Of a stretch of DNA of 64,000 bases, positions 45,291-56,866 are shown in pieces. Source of the stretch: Erodium maritimum (lineage: Eukaryota > Streptophyta > Magnoliopsida > Geraniales > Geraniaceae); contig OY997588.1 of assembly GCA_963921825.1 (NCBI GenBank), forward strand, positions 59,094,803-59,158,802. The letters are read 5' to 3'. Both the position numbers and the translations under genes were made by a program. The notes beneath the pieces are model-generated. The model saw nothing but the letters and a program-made list of their open reading frames with translations. It made no database searches and was not told the DNA's origin. Positions within the stretch are counted from its first letter, which is position 1; the number at the start of each line of letters is the position of its first letter.

Positions 45291-45684
45291 CCCATTGTGG
45301 TATTTATTATTTCACTACGTCAATTTTTTCAAAAAGTATATATTTTTTAGACCACCTGACAAAAAAAATGGTGAATGATTGAGAGAAATTTCATAAAAAA
45401 AAAAGACGATGTAATTTAAATAAGGGAAAATTTCATTTTACCACCCTGACAAACATTTAATTTCAGTTTAATACCCTGCCATAAATTTTTATCACTTTCA
45501 TACCCTAATCAAACTTTTAATTTCACTTTCATACCCAGCCAGGTAAAAAGACCATAATACCCCTAACTATTACTCATATTTTCAAACTCATGCCATTGGT
45601 TCAGAATTTGAAAATAAGTGAAATGACAATAATACCCTTCATTGTTAGGGTGTTAAACTGAAAATTTCACTATTTTTAAAATAA

Positions 45685-46047
45685 GGGAAAATTTCATTTT
45701 ACCACCCTGGCAAACATTTAATTTCAGTTTGATATCTTGGCATAAATTTTTATCACTTTCATACCCTAACCAAACTTTTAATTTCACTTTCATACCCAAC
45801 CGGGTAAAATGTCCAAAATACCCCTAACTATTACTCAAATTTTCAAACCCATTCCATTGGTTCAGAATTTGAAAATAAGTGAAATGACCATAATACCCTT
45901 CATTGTTTAGGGGGTTAAAATGAAAATTTCCTTCAAAAATTTCAAATTTTACAAAATCAGTTTTTATTTTAATTAATTCACTTTTTATTTTTAAAAAATC
46001 AGTTTTATATTAAAAAATCATTTTTTATTTATAAAAATCAATATTTT

Positions 46048-46084
<37 letters not shown>

Positions 46085-47225
46085 TTTTCCAAATTTCTAC
46101 CCAACACCATTTTCTCTCTCCTCCTGATATGTTTCTCTCTCCCGTTCATCTTTCTTCCTCATGTTCATCTTCCACTCTCACACACCATTTACCCAGCAAC
46201 TCCATCAACAACTCTGTTCTTCACAAAACCACCACCGTTCTTCGTTAGCACACCACCGCCGCCGGTCTTTCCCTGAGCCCAGATCCGAAGACCCACCACA
46301 GTCGCCGGCCTTGCCTGAGCCCAGATTCGGTTTGAATCTAGATCTGGCGAGTCTAGATTTGTGCTTGATTTGAATCTACTCGGTCGACTCCTGTGTTTGT
46401 TGTGTTTTGGTTCATGGTTCAATGCCCTAAATCTCCCTCACACTCTCTACTCTTTGCTGGAACTTGTCGAAGCTGTAGAACCCAAAGTTTGAACAGTTTG
46501 AGCAATTCATTCTTTGGGCTTGATTTGCCACACCATGGGAACAAAATAGATCTGGGAATTTTAGACAGAGAAAATGAAAATAAAAATAAATTACTGGGTT
46601 TTGAATTGAAATGAATAAAAGAAAGATATGAATTAAACCAAAATAGTTAAAGATATGAAGTAAACCAAAAAAAAATAGACGAAGAAGATTGAAAAGGACC
46701 AGGAAGATGTAAGGAAATAAAAAAATGATTAAGAATTTAAGGAAAAAAAGATGTTTTTATATTATTTTTAAAATAAAAACTTAATTTTTAAAAACAAAAA
46801 TTGAATTTTTAAAATTAAAAAATATTTTTTATAAATAAAAACAGTTTTTTATATATTAATTTTTAAATAAAAACAGAATTTTAAAAAATTATATTTTTAA
46901 AAATAAATATTATTTTTCATAAATAAAAACTGAATTAATAAAAATAAAAAATGATTTTGTAAAATTTGAAAATTCTTAGGGATATTTTTCAGTTTAACAC
47001 CCTAACAATGAAGGGTATTATTGTCATTTCACTTATTTTCAAATTCTGAACCAATGGCATGAGTTTGAAAATTTGAGTAATAGTTAGGGGTATTTTGAAC
47101 ATTTTACCCGGTTGGGTATGAAAGTGAAATTAAAAGTTTGGTTAGGGTATGGAAGTGATAAAAATTTATGCCAGAGTATCAAACTGAAATTAAATGTTTA
47201 CAGGGTGGTAAAATGAAATTTTCCC
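45685..47225. mobile_element. Mutator-like element D2, inserted in D1
   Basis: 1541 bp with perfect 9-bp TSDs TTAAAATAA at 45676-45684 and 47226-47234. The arms are like those of D1. The middle holds a TA microsatellite (46051-46079) and a GC-richer, gene-like segment at about 46090-46620 with CACCACCGCCGCCGG and repeated GAGCCCAGAT. No transposase. Confidence 0.92.
46051..46079. repeat. (TA)n microsatellite
   Basis: About 14 uninterrupted TA units inside element D2. Confidence 0.95.
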
Positions 47226-48454
47226 TTAAAATAAATTCAGTTTTTATTTATGAAAATTATTTTTATTTTCAAAAATTCATATTTTAATTTAAAAATAAAT
47301 AAAAATCAGTTTTTTTTTATAAATTCAGTTTTTATTTATGAAAATTATTTTTATTTTCAAATTTTCATATTTTAATTTATAAAATACATAAAAATCAGTT
47401 TTTTTAATTCAGTTTTTTTAAATTATTGTTTTTTTTGAACTTTTTTTATCATATCTTTGTTTTATTTTTCAAATTCAGTTTTTAAAAATAAAAATTCATT
47501 TTTTATTTAAAAATTAATAGAAAAATATATTTATTAAATCATATTATTTAATTCTTTTCTTTTACTATATTTTCATTTATTCTAATTACTTTTTAAATAT
47601 TAAAGTTTTTTCAATTTCATCCCCACACACCCGCTTCATCACCTCCATTCCAGACAAATCAAAATTTCATTACCATTGAATCTGCAACCCATACCATTCC
47701 CACTTATCATACCATTCCATCTAACAAATTAAAAAAAAATCTACAAAAATCCCCAGATCTGATGAACGAGAACAAGTGCTCCGAGCCTTCGTGGCAGATC
47801 TGTTCTTCCCCAAATCATCTTCAACCCTTGAATCTGGTGCTTTGATTGTATGGGATTTGTGTTCCCCTCTGTTATGCAACTCGTTGCTCCTCTAGTTTCA
47901 TTCACAGCTGCACGATGCTCGCTGCCACCCATCCTCTCAGATCTGCGTGACTGGAACCATCAGCGCAACCTCCGGCGAGCTTCCTTTGGCTCGACGTCTG
48001 CAAATCCGGCGAGGAGGAGCTCAACCGCCGCTGCCTCTTTGCCTACTCCGCCACCACCCACGGCCGCCACCGCTGCCATAGCTCCGCCGGATCTACGCCG
48101 CCGCCCGCTGCCAGTGCTCCGACCGTGAAGACGAAGAGAGGAGGATGAAGATGAAACAAGGTTAAAGATGAGAAGAACACGAGGGAGGAGATGAAAGGTT
48201 TGATATAATGGTGAAATAGAGAACATATGGTGGTGGCTGTGAAAGAAATAAGTTAGTATTAGGGTTTGAATAAATATGAGGAGGAGAGAGAGACAAAGAT
48301 GAGGAGGAGAGAGAAAAGGGTTTTGGGTAGAAAAAATAAATTTAAACTAAAGAAATGAATTAAAATAAAAAAAATTAACAAAAAACAATAATTTAAAAAA
48401 AAAAATATTTATGTACTTTTATAAAAAAAAACTGATTTTTATGTATTTTTTAAA

Positions 48455-49417
48455 GGGAAAATTTCATTTTACCACCCTGTCAAACATTTAACTTCAGTTT
48501 GATACCCTAGCATAAACTTTTATCAGTTTCATACCCAAACCAAACATTTAATTTCACTTTCATACCCAACCGGGTAAAATGTCCAAAATACCCCTAACTA
48601 TTACTCAAATTTTCATCTCATGCCATTGGCTCAGAATTTGAAAATAAGTGAAATGACAATAATACCATTCATTGTTTAGGGTGTTAAACTGAAAATTTCA
48701 ATAATTTTAAAACAAAATCAGTTTTTTTTATAAATTCAATTTTTATTTTCAAAAAATCAGATTTTAATTTTAAAAATACAAAAAATCATTTTTTTTATTA
48801 AAAACAGTTTTATTTTTTTAAAAAAATTAATTTTATTTATATTAAAAAAAAATCTGGAGCTCGCGACTTCGTCCTCTCCGGCGTGGTCTCCGGCCACCCC
48901 TCCTCCGCCGGCGTCGTCCCCGGCCACCCCCACCTCCGCCTCCTCCTACGGCGTCGTCCCTCTTCCCTCCTCCCTCAAGCATAGTCGGCGTGGTTCAGAT
49001 CTGATTTGGTTCAGATCTGAACCAAATCAGATCTGATTTTTTTTAATATAAATAAAATTAATTAATTTTTTTAAAAAAAAACTTATTTTTACGTATTTTT
49101 AAAATTAAAATCTGATTTTTTGAAATTAAAAATTGAATTTATAAAAAAACCTGATTTTGTTTTAAAATTATTGAAATTTTCAGTTTAACACCCTAAACAA
49201 TGAAGGGTATTATTTTCATTTCACTTCTTTTCAAATTCTGAGTCAATGGCATGAGATGAAAATTTGAGTAATAGTTAGGGGTATTTTGGACATTTTACCC
49301 AGCTGGGTATGAAAGTGAAATTAAAAGTTTGGTTTGGGTATGAAATTGATAAAAATTTATGCCAGGGTATTAAACTGAAGTTAAATGTTTGACAGGGTGG
49401 TAAAATGAAAATTTCCA
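48455..49417. mobile_element. Mutator-like element D3, inserted in D1
   Basis: 963 bp with perfect 9-bp TSDs TTTTTTAAA at 48446-48454 and 49418-49426. The arms are like D1 and D2. The centre (48850-49035) is a short GC-rich block (TCCGCCGGCGTCGTCC repeats) that ends in an inverted repeat built from CAGATCTGA and AACCAAATCAG. Confidence 0.9.
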
Positions 49418-50149
49418 TTTTTTAAATTAATATATGAATTTTTGAAAATAAAAATAATTTCCATAAATAAAAACTGTAATTGAGGCAAAAAAACAGATTT
49501 TTATGTATTTTTAAATTAAAATCTGAATTTTTGAAAAATAAAAATAATTTTCATAAATAAAAACTAAATTTAAAAAAAAAACTGATTTTTATGTATTTTT
49601 AAATTAAAATATGATTTTTTGCAAATAAAAAATGAATTTATAATAAAAAATGAATTTATAATAAAAAATGATTTTTATGTATTTTTAAATTAAAATCTTA
49701 ATTTTTGAAAAATAAAAATAATTTTCATAAATAAAAACTGAATTTATAAAAAAACTGAATTTATTTTAAAAATAGTGAAATTTTCAGTTTAACACCCTAA
49801 CAATGAAGGGTATTATTGTCATTTCACTTATTTTCAAATTCTGAACTAATGGCATGAGTTTGAAAATTTGAGTAATAGTTAGGGGTATTATGGTCTTTTT
49901 ACCCAGCTGGGTATGAAAGTGAAATTAAAAGTTTGGTAAGGGTATGAAAGTGATAAAAATTTATGCTAGGGTATTAAACTGAAATTAAATGTTTGTCAGG
50001 GTGGTAAAATGAAATTTTCCCTTTAAATAAACTGTGAGTGGGTAAATAAATTTCTCACTCCAAATAAAAAATGAAAAAAACAGAAATTAAAATATCATCT
50101 CTTTCTCGGATGGTTAAGTTATAAATGAAAAAATATCGTAAAAATCGAT

Positions 50150-51640
50150 AAACGAACGATTAAAACATCATACCTATTTTTACTTTTTATACGAATGGTG
50201 TTGGATTCTTTCTGTTTCTTTTTTATCTGAGAATTTTTGTAGATACCTGACGTGGACATAAAATACATTTATTTTGGATGTCATTAGCCCACATTTATGT
50301 TCTTTTTAGTCCCGAGTTGATGTGAAATGATGCATTTTACTCTCATATTGTGTAATTGGTCTTGTTTCAGGGTTCACCAAGTTTCCGGAGCAAAAAGAGG
50401 CAATTCAGGAGTGAAACGGAGTGAAATTGGAAGTTGGACAGAAATGCCAGTAAAATGCACCAATTTGTTGCACGTCGTGCAAAGAACTGGTGCATTCTGG
50501 ACAGAGGTGTCAAGTAAATGCACTAGAAACTTGCACGGCGTGCAAGTTGCCGTGCAACTTAAGATGCACAAGAAACTTGCATGGCGTGCAAGCGTCAGAA
50601 ACACGATTTCCAGTTGCGTTTCCTATTTTTAGTCAGAGTTAACCCGTCATATAAAAGGGAATTTAGGTCAGATTCAGGGGGATCGCGAAATTGAGAAGAA
50701 AAACACACTTGGGAGCTTGGAGAACTTGGAGAGAAGATCGAAAGCAAGAGATTAGAACATCAAGGTTTTGTGTAGTTTGGATTGAAACTTGATATTGGTA
50801 TTACTCTTATTGTTTAATATGAATTTCAGTGGTTTATTCATCTCCTTGTGTTCCTATTCTTGTGCTATGAACTAAACTCCATTGATCTAGGGCTAGGGGT
50901 AAGGATGTGATGAGTTGAATTACTTTGTTTGGGTTATGCTTTTGTTAACTAGTATTAGGATTTTGTTTATCTCATTCTGTTCGTAATGCTTTTTTCACCT
51001 TGATCACGTGAGAATTGTTTAAATCGTGTTAACCAACAATTGAGAAATGAGGTTAATAGGAGGAAAAGGAATGTGATCGCTCGTGTTTTAATCTAAGCTA
51101 GAATATGGTTAGACTGACATGAGTGCGATAGCTATAGGAGTAAAACCCGAAAGTTAGAGGAATTCACAGATTATAAAGTTATATACCGCTCTACACCTAG
51201 ATTAGAGATAATTAGGCGGACTAAGTATATTAGGGTCCTAATACGATCGAGAGATGGTTAAGACTGCATTGAGAGAATTTTCGTTTCCCTTAGAATAATA
51301 TTAGTTGCAAATGCATATCGAACCCTGTTGAGTTGTTCATCACATTCGAACCCCGTTAATGTCCTAGATCGCCTTCTATCTCTGTTATTCAAATCACTTG
51401 TGACTTTGTGTTTACTTTCGGATCATTCACATTGCTTCTCATTACTCGCATGAATTTAATCTTTTCTGAAGCAAAAACCAAACATCGTTATAGGAATAGC
51501 TTGACCATCGAATTAATTAACTAAAGTGCTTGCTTAATTGCTCCCTTGGGTACAATAATTCGGACTAAACCCCGATTACTACTTGACAACTGGTACGCTT
51601 GCCATGCCATTCTAAGAGTTAATTCTTAAAGTGTCAATAC
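50150..51640 (+). mobile_element. Probable Gypsy (Tat/Athila-like) LTR region, degenerate
   Basis: The pattern fits the long LTRs of Tat/Ogre/Athila elements: a TATAAAAGGG promoter-like box near 50651, a GAAGAAAAACACACTTGGGAG region, a GAACTAAACTCC / CTAGGGCTAGGGGTAAGG block near 50870-50905, and near 51540 GCTCCCTTGGGTACAATAAT. Boundaries and TSD are not found and no coding part is seen. Assigned from memory of the family; moderate to low certainty. Confidence 0.4.
50468..50591. repeat. Repeated palindrome TTGCACGNCGTGCAA
   Basis: Three near-perfect palindromes: TTGCACGTCGTGCAA (50468-50482), TTGCACGGCGTGCAA (50531-50545) and TTGCATGGCGTGCAA (50577-50591), plus a half-like copy TTGCCGTGCAA (50547-50557). 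Confidence 0.9.
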
Positions 51641-51779
51641 CCTCTCGCTAAGAGAAAGGCAGCCTATAGAAAACATGCTAAAAATCACAATACGGGCACT
51701 CCAAACAAATGATAAAACAATAGACAACAATAAACTTCAAAACAAGAAACGAGGCAACCCAACGCCATAAAGAAGCCGC

Positions 51780-53230
51780 CTATTATTCACACCTTAGCAT
51801 TTTGGATCGAATGGAACTCTTCAAAAAATACAACTGGATTCCTGCACCACTCTGCAAAAGAGATTAAAGCCAGGTCGGGGCATAAACCTCTCCCACACCC
51901 CTAGGGCCTTGATTGAACCTTCGAAATCACCTGCTCTATTACCAGAGGCTCCCGTTTAAATACAAGACCATTTTTGGATAGCCACACCTCCCACAAGACA
52001 ATATCCCACACTGGATTCCACACTCTCCTAATATACCTCGGGAGTAACCGGCCAAGCCAGTAACAAAGACTTGACGTATGTTGGAATAGAGCATTTTAAG
52101 CCCAACCAAGTCAGAATCCCTGACCAAATCAGCCAAACAAAGTCACAAAAACAAGTAAGTGATCCATGTTCTTCAACTTCACTCCGCGGAAAGGGCACTA
52201 GAACATTTCTAGACCGAAATAGGGTCACCCCTACTTCTAAAAAATAGTGGTCGGGATAACCTTATGATGGCACAATCAAACAAAAAGCCGCCACCTTGGT
52301 CGGGACACCCGGAACCCAAAGGACTTTCACCCAAGAAACCTCCCCACCGAGTACCCTTTATCACACGCCACCTAAACATAGGAATCCTCAAACCCAGCCA
52401 CTAAAGAGATGGGACAAAAAATGTCCTCCAACTTTGATTTCAACTTAGCTCCCTACCTCTCAGTTTCCTCGAGAGCCTCACACCCAGGCTAACCCATCCC
52501 AAAAAGTCGAAACAATTTTTGTCTTGTTCTCGGAAATATGAAACAATCTATGAAACCTAACCTTTAAAGGAGCTTCCCAAGTCACACATCCAAAAAAACG
52601 CACTCAAGACCCCGACTCCAAGGACCACCACAAGCAAACATTACTAAAGAAAGGCCGAAACTGATCCTCCCTAGCAAGATCTTGAATTTCCACCACCCAA
52701 GAAGACCTACCATCAACCACAAAACATCCAAGATCCCAATCTAAGGCATTCCAACCAAATCTAGCACAAATAGCTCGTTTCCATAGAGAATCAACCTCAA
52801 AAGCAAACCTCCACCCCCGTTTGGACAAGAGACGGTCACTAAACTGAGACAAGCAACGCATCCCCAAACCCTCTTATTTCTTCGATAAACAATCCACATC
52901 TCAACTAACTTTACAAAAGACTTTCTTACCTACAGAATCGCCACATAAAAACAGGTGTTACCACTTTTCCAATTTCTTTATGAAGTCTGTAGGGCCCTCC
53001 ATCATCAACATATAATAAAGTGGGAAACCCAAAAACGTAGAATTGATCATAGTGATACTTTCGCCAAAATGGAGAAATTTCGCATGCAAGAGCCCCGACT
53101 TTGTCTTGTACTTTGATATTATGTGCTCCCACATCTTTAACTTCTTGATATTCGCAACCAATTTAAAGCCCAAATACGAGAAAGGGATATCATGTTGGGT
53201 TTTGTTCTTTAGGACAAGCCACAATCTGTA
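51780..53230 (-). mobile_element. LINE (L1-type) ORF2 3' fragment
   Basis: Minus-strand blocks in order: the RT thumb region (IPFSYLGFKL, HFGESITMINSTFLGFPLYYM; 53224-52958), GWRFAFEVDSLWKRAICARFG (52867-52604), a PTKVAAFLFDCAI-type zf-RVT region (about 52290) and CDFVWLIWSGILTWLGLKC (about 52150). The order and spacing match plant L1 ORF2. Frames change between blocks and stops are frequent, so it is dead and 5'-truncated. The 3' limit is approximate. Confidence 0.85.
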
Positions 53231-53999
53231 TACAAAGTCATTTGTGATTAATAAAAGTAGACAAAAGCGTTTTCATTATCAAACAAAAAAATGGTGTTTA
53301 TATGCCTTGTGTTCAATCTTGACATCTCCAAACAACAAATGATAAGAATGTTTATGGTAATAGGCCCGAACAAAGAGAAAAGTCAAAATGCATGTGACTT
53401 GGGCGGTTATGGGCCTTGTTAGGAGTTACCCATAACTTGTGGACGGAATATAGATTTCGAACCCACTACGAACGATAAGTGAAGCTAAAGGGTAACACAC
53501 GATAGAGTAAACTCATGACAAATTGAACCTTGAAGGTTCGACTTAAATAAATAAGAAAAATTATGTTTGATATAATTGACCTATTATTTTAGCACAAGAA
53601 CGTGAAATTTTATAAATGAAAAATGGAATGGTCATATAGACCGTACATTCTTGCGAATAATGTAAAAAGAATGAGATACAATTCTGGTGATGGCTAGAAC
53701 ACTGATCCCATGACTAGTAACCCAATAAATCCATGGAGGTTGTAGGGGGTCGGTCTTATTCTAGTTCTGTTGGGTGCAGATGATCATGTGATCTTTCCAC
53801 GTATCGACTTGTTCGATCTTGATGTGTCGCACCAGGAGCCCAAAGAGTATGCTAAGGAAAGGAGGAGACTAAGAACCCACGAGGAAATTGGTTGTGCCTT
53901 GTTCTAGTCCTTTCGGCGCCATCCACCGCCGCTGTGTCTATTGATTCTGTGGCATCTTGAGTGGGAGTCTCGGATCCATCCATCTCCAAGGATGAGATA
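53231..53999. other. Unassigned stretch left of E4
   Basis: No gene is seen. 53380-53530 (GTTAGGAGTTACCCATAAC, TTGTGGACGGAATATAG) has a retroelement-LTR feel but cannot be bounded. The last bases AGATA (53995-53999) are the expected left TSD of E4. Confidence 0.35.
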
Positions 54000-56866
54000 T
54001 GTCACGCCCCAAATCCGGTATTGACCGGACTCGAGACGTGACCTAAAGATAAAATCAAGTAAAACAATAAAAGTGTCTCAAATCGAATATAAATCTCCAA
54101 CTTTACTTCAATTAAAATATCTCAAGTAAAAACTCATAACAAATCCTTGAACATAGGATTCATAACCAAAAGTAAGACCAAAACCATCTCTAGAATAAGT
54201 GCACCCGGACCCACAGAAACTCCCGAGCCTCGAGTCCACTACTCATCACGCAAGCCTGTAAAAACAGTAAATAACCAAATAGGGGTGAGCTTACGCTCAG
54301 TAGGGAAAATGCATAACAAGGGCAACCTTTTAGTTTAATAAATAGGAATTCACAAGTCCGTTCAAATCTCAATATTACGAAGAACTAAGAAGGTGATGAA
54401 ATACGGAATGAAACGGGTATTTAACGCTTTTAAGGAGTGAGCAATAACCATAGAAAATAAAGGAAACAATTCATTTCTTAGCAATCAAAAGGAGATAGAG
54501 CGTTTAAGTAATGTCGTGGGACATGAAGTCACCACCCTTCGATCCACAATACTCTTTGTGTCATATCGGATTTTCCCTCGGCCCAGAGGAGACGCATGAC
54601 ATCACAGAGACGTATAATGTCGAGAATACCAGAAACATCCATATGAGGACGCATTCGTCGGGACCCTCGGAAACGTCTCCAAAGGACCATGAAACACCGG
54701 GAACCGAGATAATGCTCCCGCAGGACGCATATGCTCGGGTGAATCAACAAGTAACCAATCCCCGCAGGGTAACCCATCCAATGCCCCGCAGTGTCCAATA
54801 ACCAATGCCCCGCAGGGTCCAATAACCAATGCCACACAGGGTCCAATAACCAATGCCCCGCAGGGTCCAATAATCAATGCCCCGCAGGGTCCAACCCACC
54901 GGCTATGATATTACCCCACACCAGTATTCCCTTTGGTGTGGGTACCATACCGGATCGCAAGTCATCGGCTTAGGTACTACCCCACACCAGTATTTCCTTT
55001 GGTGTAGGTACCTTACAGGCACTACCCCATACCGTAGTGTGGGTGCCATACTGATATAGAACCCAACTCAAAGATCCACAAGAGAGTAACATACTAAAAA
55101 ATCATAGAACAACCAAAGCTTAGCAAAACACAATTCTATCACAACACATCACATGAATCAGTGTAACTTTACACTTACCAATATACTTACCGATCGCACT
55201 CCATCGGTCTATCATTCACCCGATCATGTACCATTTAGCACAAACAATAACACTCAACATTCATACAATTATTCATCCAAGCATTCGATCAAGTAACCAT
55301 TCAAGCATTCAAAGTTCAACATGCAAATCATCTAGTTGTATTAGACTCTTATCTCATCCAAAACCAGGCAACCAAGGCATGTGAGGCGAACACAAACAAT
55401 CCTAGGGCTCATCTCGACCTTTCTACCAGTAAAGCATTTCCCAAGTATTGAAAGCGAATTACAGTAGTTATTCCCATCTTAATCATGCATACTAGACACG
55501 TCCGGTTATTAGTAATTGAAAGACGATTATTCTAGTTATTCACATCCTATATGCAATTCTAGGGCCTTTCCGATTTTATTAATCTAATAGGCATACTAAG
55601 TATTGAAATGCACGAGGAGTTAGTACTTTCCCTACCTTGTGGTCTTCCTCTAATAATCCTTCTAGTTGCTGACGACCGGTTCAACTCCGTCTTTTCGGGC
55701 GAAGTCCAAGCTCGAGTCTGGGTTTAACAGATTAAAGGGTCCAATCAGAACCGGTAAACGTCCAAGGTTTCTCTGATTTTTCTAATGTTCTTTAATTATC
55801 CAAATTAAGTCAAATAATTATATTAATTAATTATTTAAATCTGATTTTAAAATAATAAACTTGAAACTGGGCTGACCCAGCTCCGACCCGGCCCGACCTG
55901 GATCCGGAGCCAGACCTGTAACCAAACCCGGTCCGAGCCCGCATCTGAGTCCAGGCCCGACCCGAGTCTCGCCCTGGGCCCAAGGCCCGAATTCTGTCTG
56001 CCCGGCCCAATGGCCAAACTGGCCCACCCAATCTGATCCAAATCCTGCTCAGGCCCGACCTGAGCTAATGAGGGTTCCGGCGAAGGTTTCAGTTGGTTGC
56101 GGCGGTGGACGGCATCGGAGAAGGTCGGGGAGCACACGGAAGTGGTCGGAAAGAGCGTCAGGAACTCGGAGAGGTGAGATGAGCTCGACAGAGGGGTTGT
56201 CGAGCCTCATCTGTTCTAGATATGGTTTGAGGGTGCTTCGCCGGAGGGGAAACGCCGGCTGGGTACTTCTCCGCCCAAATCCGACCGAATCGAGTCCAAA
56301 GACTCACGATTCTCAGACTGGGGCAACGGGGTGAGGTGAAAGGGTGGAGAAGGGAGCTCACCGGTGCTGGGTTTGGTGCGCCGAGGTATCAGACGAGGAG
56401 AGGCGGCGGTTTTCTTCGAATCGAGTGAGAAGGAGACAAGGGCTTCTCTGGTTTTGGGGGTTTGTCGCGAGGTGAAGTAGGAGGTGTAGAAGAAGAAGAA
56501 GAGGGTGAAGAACGAGGAAGAAGAGGGAGCTGGACGTGGTCGGAGACGAGATGGCGGCGGGATCTGGGGTTCGCTCGCAAGAGAAGGAAGAGAGAACGTG
56601 GGTGTGACATGGGAAGCGTGCCGCGAATGGCGACCGAAGGGACGCGCTCTATCCCTTTGTGGCTAGGGTTGGCTACGTACCGAGCCTGGGTCACGCAATT
56701 TACGATTGCGCCCGAGTTGTCCCAATCCCAAAGTTCAGTCCAAAAGAAATTCTTTTTCAACCCTTTCTTTTTTAATTTTTCCTTTCACAAACACACTTGT
56801 TTCAAAAGCCTACCCCATCGTTCCAAAAAGCACATATTACTCTTTTAAAACAAGGTGGTCTTTACA
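54000..56866 (-). repeat. E4 3' LTR
   Basis: 2867 bp, TGTCACGCCCC to GGTCTTTACA on the plus strand. It has the GGGGTGAGCTTACGCTCAG block near 54282, a 24-bp tandem repeat (about 54777-54895) and a GC-rich right third. Confidence 0.88.
54777..54895. repeat. 24-bp tandem repeat in the E4 3' LTR, about 5 units
   Basis: Unit of the type CCCCGCAGGGTCCAATAACC plus AATG. Five units counted, with small substitutions. Confidence 0.85.

Larger units (their letters stand above)
45424..50021. mobile_element. Mutator-like inverted-repeat element D1 (outer, with two insertions)
   Basis: The ends GGGAAAATTTC (45424) and GAAATTTTCCC (ending 50021) have perfect 9-bp TSDs TTTAAATAA at 45415-45423 and 50022-50030. 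The arms are about 260 bp and match the arms of D2 and D3. Subtracting the two insertions and their TSDs leaves about 2.08 kb. Between the insertions, 47590-48340 is GC-richer and gene-like (GGCGAGGAGGAGCTCAACC and other CCG-rich blocks), unlike the AT-rich rest. No transposase is seen. Confidence 0.9.

Noticed and set aside
47960-48226. Ala/Gly/Arg-rich minus frame as a gene
   Set aside because: It lies inside the Mutator-like element D1 and is low-complexity; it is treated as possible captured cargo.
50327-50632. A 101-codon plus frame as a small protein gene
   Set aside because: It overlaps the repeated palindromes in an LTR-like region and has no known domain.
54777-54895. CRISPR-like array because of regular 24-bp spacing
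   Set aside because: The units abut with no unique spacers, lie in a plant retroelement LTR and vary in number between the two LTRs; it is a minisatellite.
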